From positions 3,968 to 67,967 of the forward strand of contig DASRSL010000223.1 of NCBI GenBank assembly GCA_035656495.1: a DNA stretch of 64,000 bases, in the 5' to 3' direction. The notes beneath the pieces are model-generated. The model had not been told where the DNA came from. It was given only the letters and a program-made list of their open reading frames with translations, and did no database searches. The position numbers were made by a program, and so were the translations under genes. Of the stretch, positions 24,031-32,523 are shown one piece after another; position 1 is the stretch's first letter, and every line of letters starts with the position of its first letter. The stretch is from Roseiarcus sp035656495. GTDB taxonomy: Bacteria > Pseudomonadota > Alphaproteobacteria > Rhizobiales > Beijerinckiaceae.

Positions 24031-24651
24031 ATGTTTCCCGATCTTGCCAGAGACGACGTCTTCCGCCTCGAGACGGCGCGGATGTGGCTGCGCTGGCCGC
24101 GCTCGTCCGACGGGGCGGCCATTCAGCGCTTTTGCAGCTTGTGGGAGGTCGCGCGTTACACCGCCCGCATCCCTCACCCTTACCCCGCCGGTTCGGCCGA
24201 GCGGTTCATTTACGCGACGCGCGAAGCCAACGCTTCCGGGCGCGACCTCACTCTCGTGCTCGCGCCGAAGAAAGGCAAGCGCGACGTCATCGGTTCGATC
24301 AGCGTCGAATCGCGCGGCGCCGACCGCCTGGCGCTCGGGTTTGCGCTCGCGCCGGAATATTGGAACGAGGGCCTGGCGACCGAGGCGGCGTGCGTGATGG
24401 TCAAGGCTGGGTTCGCGCTGACCCAGGCCGTCGAGATCCTCGCCAGCGCCTCGATCGACAACCCCCCCTCGCGCCGGGTGCTGGAGAAGTGCGGCTTCGA
24501 GCTCGTCTCGACCGGGCCGAGGGGCGCTCCGGCGCGCGGAGGGCTGGTCGAGAGCCACAACTTCCGCCTGACCCGCAAGTCGTGGGCCGAGGCGATGGCC
24601 TTGCGGCGCGAGGACCTCGCGCTCAAGACGACTCATTCGGAACGGGCATGA
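24031..24651 (+). CDS. GNAT N-acetyltransferase (RimJ/RimL-like)
   Basis: The 206-residue protein has the GNAT fold of the RimJ/RimL type: LETARMWLRWPRSSDG near residue 12, a central VIGSISVESRGADRLALGFAL strand pair, the acetyl-CoA-binding EYWNEGLATEAACVMVKAGF near 110-130, and the ASIDNPPSRRVLEKCGFELV end. It transfers acetyl from acetyl-CoA to an amine, often a protein N-terminus; the target is unknown. A GGAG site precedes the ATG. Its stop overlaps the obgE start by ATGA, so the two are translationally coupled; GNAT-obgE coupling is common in Rhizobiales. Confidence 0.92.
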   Translation: MFPDLARDDVFRLETARMWLRWPRSSDGAAIQRFCSLWEVARYTARIPHPYPAGSAERFIYATREANASGRDLTLVLAPKKGKRDVIGSISVESRGADRLALGFALAPEYWNEGLATEAACVMVKAGFALTQAVEILASASIDNPPSRRVLEKCGFELVSTGPRGAPARGGLVESHNFRLTRKSWAEAMALRREDLALKTTHSERA

Positions 24652-25730
24652 AGTTCCTCGACCAAGCCCGCGTCAACGTTCGCTCCGGCGACGGCGGCGC
24701 GGGCTGCATCTCGTTCCGGCGCGAGAAATTCATCGAGTTCGGCGGCCCGGACGGCGGCGACGGGGGGCGGGGCGGCGACGTGGTCGTCGAATGCGTCGGC
24801 GGCCTCAACACGCTGATCGACTTCCGCTACCAGCAGCATTTCAAGGCCAAGACCGGCATGCACGGCATGGGCAAGAACCGCGCCGGCGGGCGCGGCGCCG
24901 ACGCGGTGCTGAAGGTTCCGGTCGGCGCCCAGGTCTTCGACGAGGAAACCGGGGCGATGCTCGCCGACCTCACGAAGGAGGGAGAGCGCGTGGTCGTCGC
25001 GAAGGGCGGCAACGGCGGCTTCGGCAACGCGCACTTCACCACCTCGACCAACCGCGCGCCGCGCCGCGCCAATCCGGGCCAGCCGGGAATCGAGCGCACG
25101 CTCGTGCTGCGCCTCAAGCTGATCGCCGATGCGGGGCTCATCGGCCTGCCCAACGCGGGAAAATCGACGTTCCTCGCCGCCGTCTCGGCCGCGAAGCCGA
25201 AGATCGCCGACTACCCGTTCACCACCCTTCATCCCGGCCTCGGCGTTGTCGGCGTCGACGATCGCGAGTTCGTCCTCGCCGACATCCCGGGCCTGATCGA
25301 GGGCGCCCATGAAGGCCACGGCCTCGGCGACCGCTTCCTCGGCCACGTCGAGCGCTGCGGGGCTCTCGTGCATCTCGTCGACGCGACCGGCGCGAACGCC
25401 GGCGCGGACTACCGCACGATCCGGCGGGAGGTCGCCGCCTACGGGGAAGGGCTCGAGGACAAGGCCGAGATCGTCTGCCTCAGCAAGGTCGACGCGGTCG
25501 ATCATGAGACGCTGGCGAAGCAACTCGAGCGGCTGAAGAAGGCGGCCCATTCCTACGGGCCCGCGCTCGCCGGCGGCGCGGAGCGGGCGAAGCCGCTCCT
25601 CGTGTCCGCCGTGACCCGGCGTGGCGTCACCGACGTCTTGCGGGCGACGATGGCGGCGATCGAGGCGCGGCGGGCGAAATCGACGGCTGGCGGCGCGCGA
25701 AATGAAGCCGCGAGCCTCATCCCTTCCTAG
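24648..25730 (+). CDS. obgE: Obg-family GTPase ObgE/CgtA
   Basis: The 360-residue protein has the glycine-rich Obg domain (about residues 1-158, including GGDGGRGGDVVVE and GKGGNGGFGNAHF) followed by a G domain: G1 GLPNAGKST (near 167), G2/G3 YPFTTLHPGLG and DIPGLIEGAHEGHGLG, G4 SKVD. ObgE couples large-subunit ribosome assembly to guanine nucleotide status and stress. The usual neighbour proB is absent; the next gene is convergent. Confidence 0.97.
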   Translation: MKFLDQARVNVRSGDGGAGCISFRREKFIEFGGPDGGDGGRGGDVVVECVGGLNTLIDFRYQQHFKAKTGMHGMGKNRAGGRGADAVLKVPVGAQVFDEETGAMLADLTKEGERVVVAKGGNGGFGNAHFTTSTNRAPRRANPGQPGIERTLVLRLKLIADAGLIGLPNAGKSTFLAAVSAAKPKIADYPFTTLHPGLGVVGVDDREFVLADIPGLIEGAHEGHGLGDRFLGHVERCGALVHLVDATGANAGADYRTIRREVAAYGEGLEDKAEIVCLSKVDAVDHETLAKQLERLKKAAHSYGPALAGGAERAKPLLVSAVTRRGVTDVLRATMAAIEARRAKSTAGGARNEAASLIPS

Positions 25731-25819
25731 ACCGCCGAGCGGCGGTCGCCCGGAAAAGCGGCCGAGACGGTTGATCAGCGGCCGGCGCGTTTGCGCTCGA
25801 ACGAACCGCAAAAAACGAA

Positions 25820-26215
25820 TCAGTTGGCTGGCGGCGGAAACGGCTCGGTGTAGAACTCGCCGTCGCGGCCGAAGTACATCGCCTTGCGTCCGCCGAAGAA
25901 GACGCTGTAGCGCGCGCAGCCGGCGCGCATGATCCGGCGGAGAAATTCTGCATAGCCGATCTTCTTCTGCTGAAAGGCGCGCACCGACGCCTCCACCGCG
26001 CCCCTATCGAAGGCGTTGGCGATGACGGGCGGATCGACGAGCGGAATCGCTTCATCCGCGCTCTCGGTCCCGGCGTCGTAATAGGTCTTGCGCAGCGCCG
26101 TCAGATCGGCGGTGTAGGCGGCGACGCCTGCGCCTGCGAGCTTGCCCACAACGATTGGGAAAGGCGTGTCGGCGAAGCTCAGTCGCATGCATTCGGCAAG
26201 GGTCTCGGTATTCAT
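25820..26215 (-). CDS. DUF1398 family protein
   Basis: This 131-residue protein matches the DUF1398 family (sometimes called phage envelope protein by homology): VVGKLAGAGVAAYTADLTAL at about residues 22-41, VEASVRAFQQKKIGYAEFLR and the end GCARYSVFFGGRKAMYFGRDGE. Function is unknown. Its start overlaps the stop of the upstream MarR gene by 4 nt, so the two form a coupled operon under control of the MarR operator at 26696-26714. Confidence 0.85.
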   Translation of the reverse strand: MNTETLAECMRLSFADTPFPIVVGKLAGAGVAAYTADLTALRKTYYDAGTESADEAIPLVDPPVIANAFDRGAVEASVRAFQQKKIGYAEFLRRIMRAGCARYSVFFGGRKAMYFGRDGEFYTEPFPPPAN

Positions 26216-26688
26216 GAGTCGGCTCCTCGTTTTGGGAATGTCACGTCCCGGTCGTTCATGACCTCGATCAGCCGGAGCAGACCGCGATGAATTGCGCCGA
26301 TATCGACGCCGGCAAGCCGGCGCGCGAGCTTCGCGTGGCTGGCGTGGGCGGCTAGGTGCAGCTCAGCAAGCGCGGTCTTCCCGCGTGTGTTGAGCGTCAG
26401 ATGCGGCGAGCCGCGGTGATCCGGATTGGATTCGAAAGTCGCCCAGTTCTCGCTCACCAGCACGTCGGCGATACGCTGCACGTTCTGCCGGGTGACGCCG
26501 AGTCGACGGGCGATCTGCGGAACAGTCAGCGGCTTCCCCGAGGCCGCGCTCATAACCTGCCAGCGCGCCTGCGTTTGACCAACCGTTGCGGCGATGGTCT
26601 CGCCGTCGGAGCGGAAGCGCCCCGCCAGCTCGAAGATGTCGGCCACGATCAGCGGCAGCAGGGCTGAAGGGTCATTCTCGAGCTTCAT
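26212..26688 (-). CDS. MarR-family transcriptional regulator
   Basis: The 158-residue protein has a MarR winged helix: PLTVPQIARRLGVTRQNVQR at about residues 54-73, followed by the wing SNPDHRGSPHLTLNTRGK. It probably represses its own operon with the DUF1398 gene until a ligand or oxidant is bound. A perfect inverted repeat sits directly upstream, between the -35 and -10 of the likely promoter. No conserved redox cysteine is visible, so small-molecule sensing is more likely than thiol sensing. Confidence 0.92.
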   Translation of the reverse strand: MKLENDPSALLPLIVADIFELAGRFRSDGETIAATVGQTQARWQVMSAASGKPLTVPQIARRLGVTRQNVQRIADVLVSENWATFESNPDHRGSPHLTLNTRGKTALAELHLAAHASHAKLARRLAGVDIGAIHRGLLRLIEVMNDRDVTFPKRGADS

Positions 26689-26694
26689 GACTAC

Positions 26695-26723
26695 GTATTG
26701 TCAAGAAGACAATAAGTTGTCAA
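26695..26723 (-). promoter_or_regulatory. MarR promoter with overlapping operator
   Basis: TATTGTC-AAGAA-GACAATA (26696-26714) is a perfect 7-5-7 inverted repeat ending 7 nt before the marR ATG at 26688. On the minus strand a TTGACA -35 (26723-26718) lies 17 nt from a CAATAC -10 (26700-26695), so the dyad fills the spacer. Autorepression is the natural reading. Confidence 0.7.
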
Positions 26724-26959
26724 TAGTGCCCTCTTTCCGGTGACGCGGAGATCACGCCGATGAGGGGGACTCGTCGCTGGCTGGCGCCAAAATCCTGGGC
26801 TGCACCGTTTGGTCCGCCTCAGGAACCCACCGTGCGCACTCGGCGTAGGCATACCCGGCCCGACCGTCGATCGCGTCGTCCAAGCCTCACGAGCCGGTCG
26901 CCCCGCGGGCGCGATGAATGCAAGACGCCTTGCGCTCGCCGCTCGCCCTGGATTTCCTC

Positions 26960-27772
26960 TCAGCTGGCTGTCGCCTTCGCCATGGTCGCCCGGGACTTGC
27001 GGTCGAAAAACAAGGCCTGGGCGATGACCGCCTTGACCGAATCCTGGGTAAAGGGCTTGGTGATCAGGAATGCGGGCTCGGGCGCCTGCCCAGTGAGAAA
27101 GAGCTCCGGAAAGGCGGTTATGAAAATGACAGGGACTTCCAGCGACCCCAGGATTTCGTTGACTGCGTCGAGTCCCGAGCTTCCGTCGGCGAGTTGAATG
27201 TCGGAGAGAATAAGTCCCGGACGGCGCTTGACCGCCGCACGCACCGCTTCCTCATGGGTGCGCGCGATCGTCGTGACCTCATGTCCCAATTGTTCGACGA
27301 GAGCCCGGATGTCCACGGCGATGAGAGGCTCATCCTCGATGATCAGGACACTCGTTCGGATCTGAGCCGAAATCTCCCGTCCGGCGCGGTCGATGAGTTC
27401 AAGCGCCTCGTCTTCCGAGCACCCAAGCGTTTGGGCGACCTCCTTCGCATTGAAGGACTCCAATGCGTTCAACAGGAAAGCGATCCGCGGCTCGACGGTG
27501 ATGGCCGCGAGATTTCGCTCTGCGGAGGCTTCGTCGCCGAGACTCGAGGAATCGACGTGATTGTTGGCCGGCATGTTGCGCCAGTTTCGCAGGAACAGCT
27601 TGTAGAGAGCAACTTTCGGGCCCAGTTCGATCTCCAGACAACCCGGTTCCGCCAGAATCGCCTCGAGCGCCTCAACGACGTAAGCGTCGCCACCCTGCTG
27701 CGTTCCGGCAAGCGCCCGCGCGAACCTTCGCAAAAAGGGAATGTGCGGGGCAACGGCGTCAGATATCGACAT
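26960..27772 (-). CDS. phyR: General stress response regulator PhyR (anti-anti-sigma factor)
   Basis: The 270-residue protein has the PhyR layout: an N-terminal sigma-factor-like domain (about residues 1-125, with PHIPFLRRFARALAGTQQGGD and FNAKEVAQTLGCSEDEA) and a C-terminal receiver domain (about 138-260). The receiver carries LIIEDEPLIA, the phospho-acceptor in LILSDIQLADGSSG and the conserved FLITKPF lysine. Phosphorylated PhyR sequesters NepR and frees EcfG. ATG 27772 is chosen because AGGAGGGA precedes it; the frame is open upstream but unlike PhyR. nepR and ecfG are not adjacent here. An exact EcfG promoter upstream predicts positive feedback. Confidence 0.95.
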   Translation of the reverse strand: MSISDAVAPHIPFLRRFARALAGTQQGGDAYVVEALEAILAEPGCLEIELGPKVALYKLFLRNWRNMPANNHVDSSSLGDEASAERNLAAITVEPRIAFLLNALESFNAKEVAQTLGCSEDEALELIDRAGREISAQIRTSVLIIEDEPLIAVDIRALVEQLGHEVTTIARTHEEAVRAAVKRRPGLILSDIQLADGSSGLDAVNEILGSLEVPVIFITAFPELFLTGQAPEPAFLITKPFTQDSVKAVIAQALFFDRKSRATMAKATAS

Positions 27773-27959
27773 GGCGTCCCTCCTGGTCATGGCGATGCAG
27801 CTCGGGCGGGGGTGGCCGCTCGCTTCCCCGGAAGACATGACGCGACCCCCGCTCCGAGCCGTGTCGCCCGCGAAAAGCGGCTTTTTGCGTACGAGCAGTT
27901 CAACAAAGGCTGCAGTCCCGGCTCCCCGCTGCGACATTGCCCTTCACAACCGAACATAA

Positions 27960-27985
27960 ACGAAGAGCATTGACCAGATGTTCCA
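27960..27985 (-). promoter_or_regulatory. Predicted EcfG promoter of phyR
   Basis: On the minus strand GGAAC (27985-27981) and CGTT (27963-27960) are separated by 17 nt, an exact consensus match pointing at phyR, whose ATG lies about 188 nt downstream. The rest of the 27773-28130 gap holds the unmapped promoter of the divergent kinase gene and no further gene. Confidence 0.7.
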
Positions 27986-28130
27986 AGGAGCCCGATCAAT
28001 GCGGCCCCCCGCTTACAATTTTCTGACCGGCGGTTTGTGGTACGGTCGCGAGTCCCAGGAGCGATCCTGACGAAACTCGTTGCGCGAGGACCCTCGGGAC
28101 CCATCCAATAAAGAAGAATGGGGGGCTGGG

Positions 28131-30212
28131 GTGACGGAATCAGATGAGGCCCGCGGGGCCTCCGGCTTTCTCTCCACCGAAATCGGGGACGCGCGCCAAA
28201 GGCGAGTCGTTCTGCTCATCGTGTCGATTTCGCTGGCGGCGTTCCTCGCCGGTCTTCCCTTCCTGAGGATGCGGCTGCCCGAAGCGCCGGCGTTCATTCC
28301 CGGGTTCGAGGGCGCGATCTCAATCATCGGCGTCGTCACCGCCGCGTTGCTCTTTGGCCAGTTCATGCAGCTTCGCTCGCGGTCGCTACTCGTTCTGGCC
28401 GCCGGCTACATATTCGACGCCGCGATGGCTGTGCCGCACGCACTCACGTTTCCCGGATCGTTCAGCCCGGCCGGCCTCCTGCAGGCTGGGTCGCAGACGG
28501 CAGGTTGGCTCTATATCTTCTGGCATTCCGGCTTTCCGCTGTTCGTGCTCGCCTACGGGCTTCTGGCCCGCTTCGGGTCCGACCGGGTGGCGGGCGACCC
28601 CGCTCGAGCCGTCGTCGTCGCCTGCGCCGGAGCGATCGGCCTCGCCACGGCGTTCACTCTCCTGACGACGCTGGGCCACGATCGGCTGCCCGCCATCATC
28701 CGGGACAACGCCTATACCCCCGGTCTCCTCAGGGGCGTCGGGCCGGCGATTTGGAGCTCGGCATTGGTCGCTTTGGCGGTCCTGTGGTCGCGTCGCAATC
28801 CGACCGTGCTCGACCTCTGGCTGATGGCCGTCCTCGTGGCGTGGCTGCTCGAGATCGCCTACTCCGGCCGCCTCGGCATGCACCGTTATGACTTCGGGTG
28901 GTACGCCGGCCGCATCTACGGACTCTTGGCCCGCAGTTTCCTCCTGGTGATGCTGCTCTTCGAAATCTATCGGCTCTATGCGAGCTTGACCGAAGCGTTG
29001 AAGCTCGCCAACCGCCGCAATGTCGAGCTTCTTCAGTCGCGCGAGGCCTTCGCTCGCGTTCAGCGCATGGAGGCGATGGGGAGGGTCGTCGCGGGCGTCG
29101 CGCATGACTTCAACAACATCCTGGCCGTGATCACGGGCAGCCTCGAGATCGCACGCCGGGAGCTGAACCCCTCCGCCAGGCGACGGGATCTGCTGCAATC
29201 GGCGTTGCAGGCGGCGCGTCGGGGCGCCGAAACCACCCAGCAGCTCATGACCTTTGTCCGCGGGCAGGCGCTGCGGCCCGAGGTCCTCAACGCCAATGAC
29301 GCGATCAAGGGCCTCGAGGAGTTGATCAAGCGGGCGGTCGGCGACGGCGTCAGGGTGACCATGAGTCTCAGCCCCGACCTTTGGCCCGTACGGATCGACC
29401 GGAGCCAGTTCGAGGCCGCCTTGCTGAACATCATGGCGAATGCGCGCGACGCCGCCGAGGGGGCCGGTGAGATCACGATCGAAACGAAGAACGTGAGCCT
29501 GCGTGAGGAAGACGTTCCAGGCCTGACAGGCGGCGATTTCGCGATGATGTCGGTAAGCGACAATGGTCCCGGCATTCCCCCCCAGATTGCCGCCCTGGCT
29601 TTCGATCCGTTCTTCACGACCAAGGACGTCGGCAAGGGATCGGGGCTCGGACTGAGCCAGGTTTACGGCTTCGCGCGCGGCGCGGGCGGACAGGCGAGGA
29701 TCGCGGCCGGGTCGGGCGCCGGCGCCACGATCGAGGTGTACCTGCCGAAATCCCTGGAAGCGCCGATCGGCGCAGCCGAGATCCACGATTTCCCGGAAGA
29801 CGGCGCGGCGAACGGAGAGCTCAAGGTGCTGCTCGTCGAGGACGACCCGGACGTCAGAAACAGCACCGCCGATCTTTTGACCACTCTCGGATTCGACGTC
29901 GTCATGACGGAGGGGCCGCACGAGGCGCTGTCCATCCTCGCTCGAGACCCCTCGATCGGCCTTCTCTTTTCCGACGTCGCGATGCCTGGGGGCATGAACG
30001 GCGCCGAGCTCGCGGTCGAGGCCCGTCGGGCTCACCCGAACCTCAAGGTCCTGCTTGCGTCCGGCTATCCCGCCCCCGTGCTCGCCAAAAAGTTCGCGTT
30101 GCCGGAAAACGTTCAGGTGCTTTGCAAGCCCTTCGTGCCGGACGACCTGATGAAGGAGCTCCGGCGGCTGGCCCCAGCCCCAGACCCGGCGTCCCGACGC
30201 GACCCGATATAA
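28131..30212 (+). CDS. Membrane hybrid histidine kinase with C-terminal receiver
   Basis: The 693-residue protein has an N-terminal block of about seven or eight membrane spans (residues ~20-290) that resembles a MASE4-type sensor. A HisKA domain with His near residue 325 (VAGVAHDFNNILAVITG) follows, then an HATPase_c domain (NIMANARDAAEG, DNGPGIPP, GSGLGLSQVYGFARG), and a receiver domain with Asp near 615 (LLFSDVAMPGG). GTG 28131 is the likely start; a TTG at 28080 is also open. It is divergent from phyR. It is not an HWE-type kinase, the class that usually feeds PhyR, so a direct link is unproven. Confidence 0.88.
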   Translation: MTESDEARGASGFLSTEIGDARQRRVVLLIVSISLAAFLAGLPFLRMRLPEAPAFIPGFEGAISIIGVVTAALLFGQFMQLRSRSLLVLAAGYIFDAAMAVPHALTFPGSFSPAGLLQAGSQTAGWLYIFWHSGFPLFVLAYGLLARFGSDRVAGDPARAVVVACAGAIGLATAFTLLTTLGHDRLPAIIRDNAYTPGLLRGVGPAIWSSALVALAVLWSRRNPTVLDLWLMAVLVAWLLEIAYSGRLGMHRYDFGWYAGRIYGLLARSFLLVMLLFEIYRLYASLTEALKLANRRNVELLQSREAFARVQRMEAMGRVVAGVAHDFNNILAVITGSLEIARRELNPSARRRDLLQSALQAARRGAETTQQLMTFVRGQALRPEVLNANDAIKGLEELIKRAVGDGVRVTMSLSPDLWPVRIDRSQFEAALLNIMANARDAAEGAGEITIETKNVSLREEDVPGLTGGDFAMMSVSDNGPGIPPQIAALAFDPFFTTKDVGKGSGLGLSQVYGFARGAGGQARIAAGSGAGATIEVYLPKSLEAPIGAAEIHDFPEDGAANGELKVLLVEDDPDVRNSTADLLTTLGFDVVMTEGPHEALSILARDPSIGLLFSDVAMPGGMNGAELAVEARRAHPNLKVLLASGYPAPVLAKKFALPENVQVLCKPFVPDDLMKELRRLAPAPDPASRRDPI

Positions 30213-30272
30213 AGAGGCGCGCCGCTGCGGTCGGCACGCTCAGGCGGGGGGACCGCCGCGACAAGGAGCCGG

Positions 30273-31445
30273 CTAAGGCCTCACCCACCTGCCGTTGGCC
30301 TTGGACGACTTCACCGCCGCCTCGACGAAGGCGAGGCCCTTGACGCCGTCGTCGATGGTCGGGAAATGCACCCCCTTGGGCGGCTTTTTCCCCGTCCGCG
30401 CCGCCTTGATCACCGCCGCGACCTCCGAATAGACGTTGGCGAAGCCTTCCAGATAGCCTTCCGGGTGCCCGGGCGGGATGCGGGTCACCCGCGCCGCCGC
30501 TTCGCCCGCTTCAGGGCCGGCTCTGGTGATGATCCGCGTCGATTTCTCGTACGGCGAAAAGAACAGATAGTTCGGATTGTCCTGCCTCCACTGAAGGCCG
30601 GCTTTCGTTCCATAGACGCGCAACATCAGGCCGTTCTCGTTGCCCGGCGCGACCTGGCTTGCCCAAATGGCCCCGCGCGCCCCGTTGGCGAAGCGGAGCA
30701 TGATCTGTGCGTTGTCGTCGAGCTGGCGTCCGGCGCCGAAGGAGGTGAGATCGGCCGCGAGCTCGGCGAGATCGAGCCCGGTCACGTAGTCGGCAAGGTT
30801 ATAGGCGTGGGTGCCGATGTCGCCGAGCGAGCCGCCCGCCCCCGAGCGCTTGGGATCGACCCGCCACTCGGCCTGCTTGTTGCCGGTCTTTTCCGTCGCG
30901 CCGGTCAGCCAGTCCTGCGGGTATTCGGCGTGCACGAGGCGGATGTCGCCGAGCTCGCCGTTCCGCACCATCTCGCGCATGCGACGCACCAGGGGATAGC
31001 CTGTGTAGTTGTGGGTCAGCGCGAAGATCCGGCCGGACTTCTCGACCGCCGCCTTCATCTTCTTGGCTTCGGCCAGCGACACCGTCAGCGGCTTGTCGCA
31101 GATGACATGGATGCCGGCCTTGAGGAAGGCGTAGGTCGCGCCGGCGTGGACATTGTTCGGCGTGACGATTGCCGCCGCCTCGATCCCGTCCGGGCGCTTG
31201 GCCTCGGCCTTCGCCATGCTCTCGTAGTCGTCATAAACGCGGTCCGCGCCGAGACCGAGCGCCTCGCCCGAGCGTCGCGCCTTGTCCGGCGTCGACGACA
31301 GGGCGCCGGCGACGAGCTCATACTGATCGTCGATGCGCGAGGCGATGCGGTGGACCGCGCCGATGAAGGCGCCCTCTCCGCCTCCAACCATGCCGAGCCT
31401 GATCCTGCCGCCTTGCCTTGCGTCGCTGCGTCCCTCGATGGCCAT
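30273..31445 (-). CDS. Gfo/Idh/MocA-family NAD(P)-dependent dehydrogenase
   Basis: The 390-residue protein has an N-terminal Rossmann fold (GMVGGGEGAFIGAVHRIA near residues 18-36), the family EKP-like motif as CDKPLTVSLAEAKKM (about 115), and the second domain with GSLGDIGTHAYNLADYVTG. Members oxidise or reduce sugars and cyclitols such as inositol. It sits next to a remnant of a sugar ABC-transporter ATPase gene, which suggests this was once a sugar or polyol uptake-and-catabolism cluster that has partly been lost. Confidence 0.92.
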   Translation of the reverse strand: MAIEGRSDARQGGRIRLGMVGGGEGAFIGAVHRIASRIDDQYELVAGALSSTPDKARRSGEALGLGADRVYDDYESMAKAEAKRPDGIEAAAIVTPNNVHAGATYAFLKAGIHVICDKPLTVSLAEAKKMKAAVEKSGRIFALTHNYTGYPLVRRMREMVRNGELGDIRLVHAEYPQDWLTGATEKTGNKQAEWRVDPKRSGAGGSLGDIGTHAYNLADYVTGLDLAELAADLTSFGAGRQLDDNAQIMLRFANGARGAIWASQVAPGNENGLMLRVYGTKAGLQWRQDNPNYLFFSPYEKSTRIITRAGPEAGEAAARVTRIPPGHPEGYLEGFANVYSEVAAVIKAARTGKKPPKGVHFPTIDDGVKGLAFVEAAVKSSKANGRWVRP

Positions 31446-31457
31446 GGTCCTCTTCCC

Positions 31458-31791
31458 TTACTTCAGTCCAAGCACGCGCTTGATCTGCTTCTTGTCGACC
31501 GCGCCGCCGGGCGAAATCGTCGAACGCCTTCTCGGTGACGCGGATGATGTGATGCTCAATGAACCCTGCGCTGAGGATCTTCATCAGCGTCGACCTGCCG
31601 GCGCCGTTCTCGCCGACGATCGCATGGACATCGCCGGCGCGCACGCCGATCGAAACGTCGCTCAGAACCTCGATCGGGCGGAACGAACGCGATAACCCAA
31701 CCACCTCGAGGACAGGCTGGGCGGAGCGCAAACTGTCGTTGAATGCTTCGGCGACGGCCTGCGACCGGCCCGCGCCGGGCTGTGGCGACAT
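31458..31791 (-). pseudogene. Sugar ABC-transporter ATPase remnant, truncated and frameshifted
   Basis: A frame from ATG 31791 reads like the start of a sugar ABC ATPase (PVLEVVGLSRSFRPIEVLSD, then VRAGDVHAIVGENGAGRSTL) up to the P-loop, then switches after LMKILSAG to unrelated sequence (EHHIIRVTEKAFDDF). The P-loop has Arg where the catalytic Lys should be. A shifted frame, GGAVDKKQIKRVLGLK, ends at a TAA at 31458, just before the dehydrogenase gene, and looks like the C-terminus of another protein. The block is best read as the scar of a deletion that joined two genes. Confidence 0.7.
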
Positions 31792-32523
31792 CCCCTCCCC
31801 CTCGTCGACCGTCCGCCGGCGAACCATCGTCGGCGGCGCCGACGGTAGCATGTTAGCTTCACACTTAACTCCGGAAAACCGATCCGTAAAGCGCCCGCGT
31901 TGCAGCTTAGCGCCGCATTGGCGAATGCGGCTGCGCGATTGCGGGTGAAGGACAGTTGCATGGCCGATCGTTGAAGGCGCAGCAGAGTTGCGACTGCGCG
32001 CCAACTGCGGCCGCTCGAATCATGGGTTGGATGGGCCCCTCTCATGGGTTCGATCGGCCCGAGCTGATTCGAGCGCCTTCTCAAGGAAAGAACCGGAACC
32101 CGCGCTGGTTGTCGCCAGATGCGGCCGTACAGAACGCCGCTTGAGACCAAGCCTCGCCAGCTAATGTCAGGTACGAGCGTCGCCTGATCGAGTGGTCTTC
32201 CAGAGGCGCATAACGCGACCGCGCGGAGCTCCCTTGTGGCGTTGGGAAAGCGGCAAGAATGCTGGACATCTATGCGATGAAACGGTCGCAATACCTCGCA
32301 TAAGAGCTGATTTCTACTTGGGGAAGGGAACACCCGCCCACCGCCAGCGTTGTTGCGTCTCCGATGACGGCGTTCGCCGAATCGGAAGGGATGGATCTCG
32401 CAGGGTCAGCGCAACCCCAACGATAGGGGCAGGCCATGCGACAGGGGACGCCGCTTTGCGGCGTCCGGCATTGGCGCTTCGTGAGCCCGCTGCGTCTCGC
32501 GGACCCATGCGAAGGAGGCGGTC
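31792..32523. other. Long non-coding gap with possible gene debris
   Basis: This 730-nt region has lower GC than its flanks and no frame that resembles a protein family. It begins at the ABC-ATPase remnant and may contain further debris of the same lost locus. Near its right end lies the EcfG promoter at 32327-32351, so transcription of the PRC-barrel gene starts inside it. No insertion-sequence ends are recognised. Confidence 0.45.
32327..32351 (+). promoter_or_regulatory. Predicted EcfG promoter upstream of the PRC-barrel gene
   Basis: GGAAC (32327-32331), 16 nt, CGTT (32348-32351): exact consensus. The ATG at 32524 follows after about 170 nt, a long leader. PRC-barrel proteins are frequent general-stress regulon members in alphaproteobacteria, which supports the call. 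Confidence 0.65.

Noticed and set aside
31662..32333. 223-codon minus-strand frame in the long gap
   Set aside because: No ribosome-binding site or family match, and it overlaps the ABC-ATPase remnant in another frame; probably chance.
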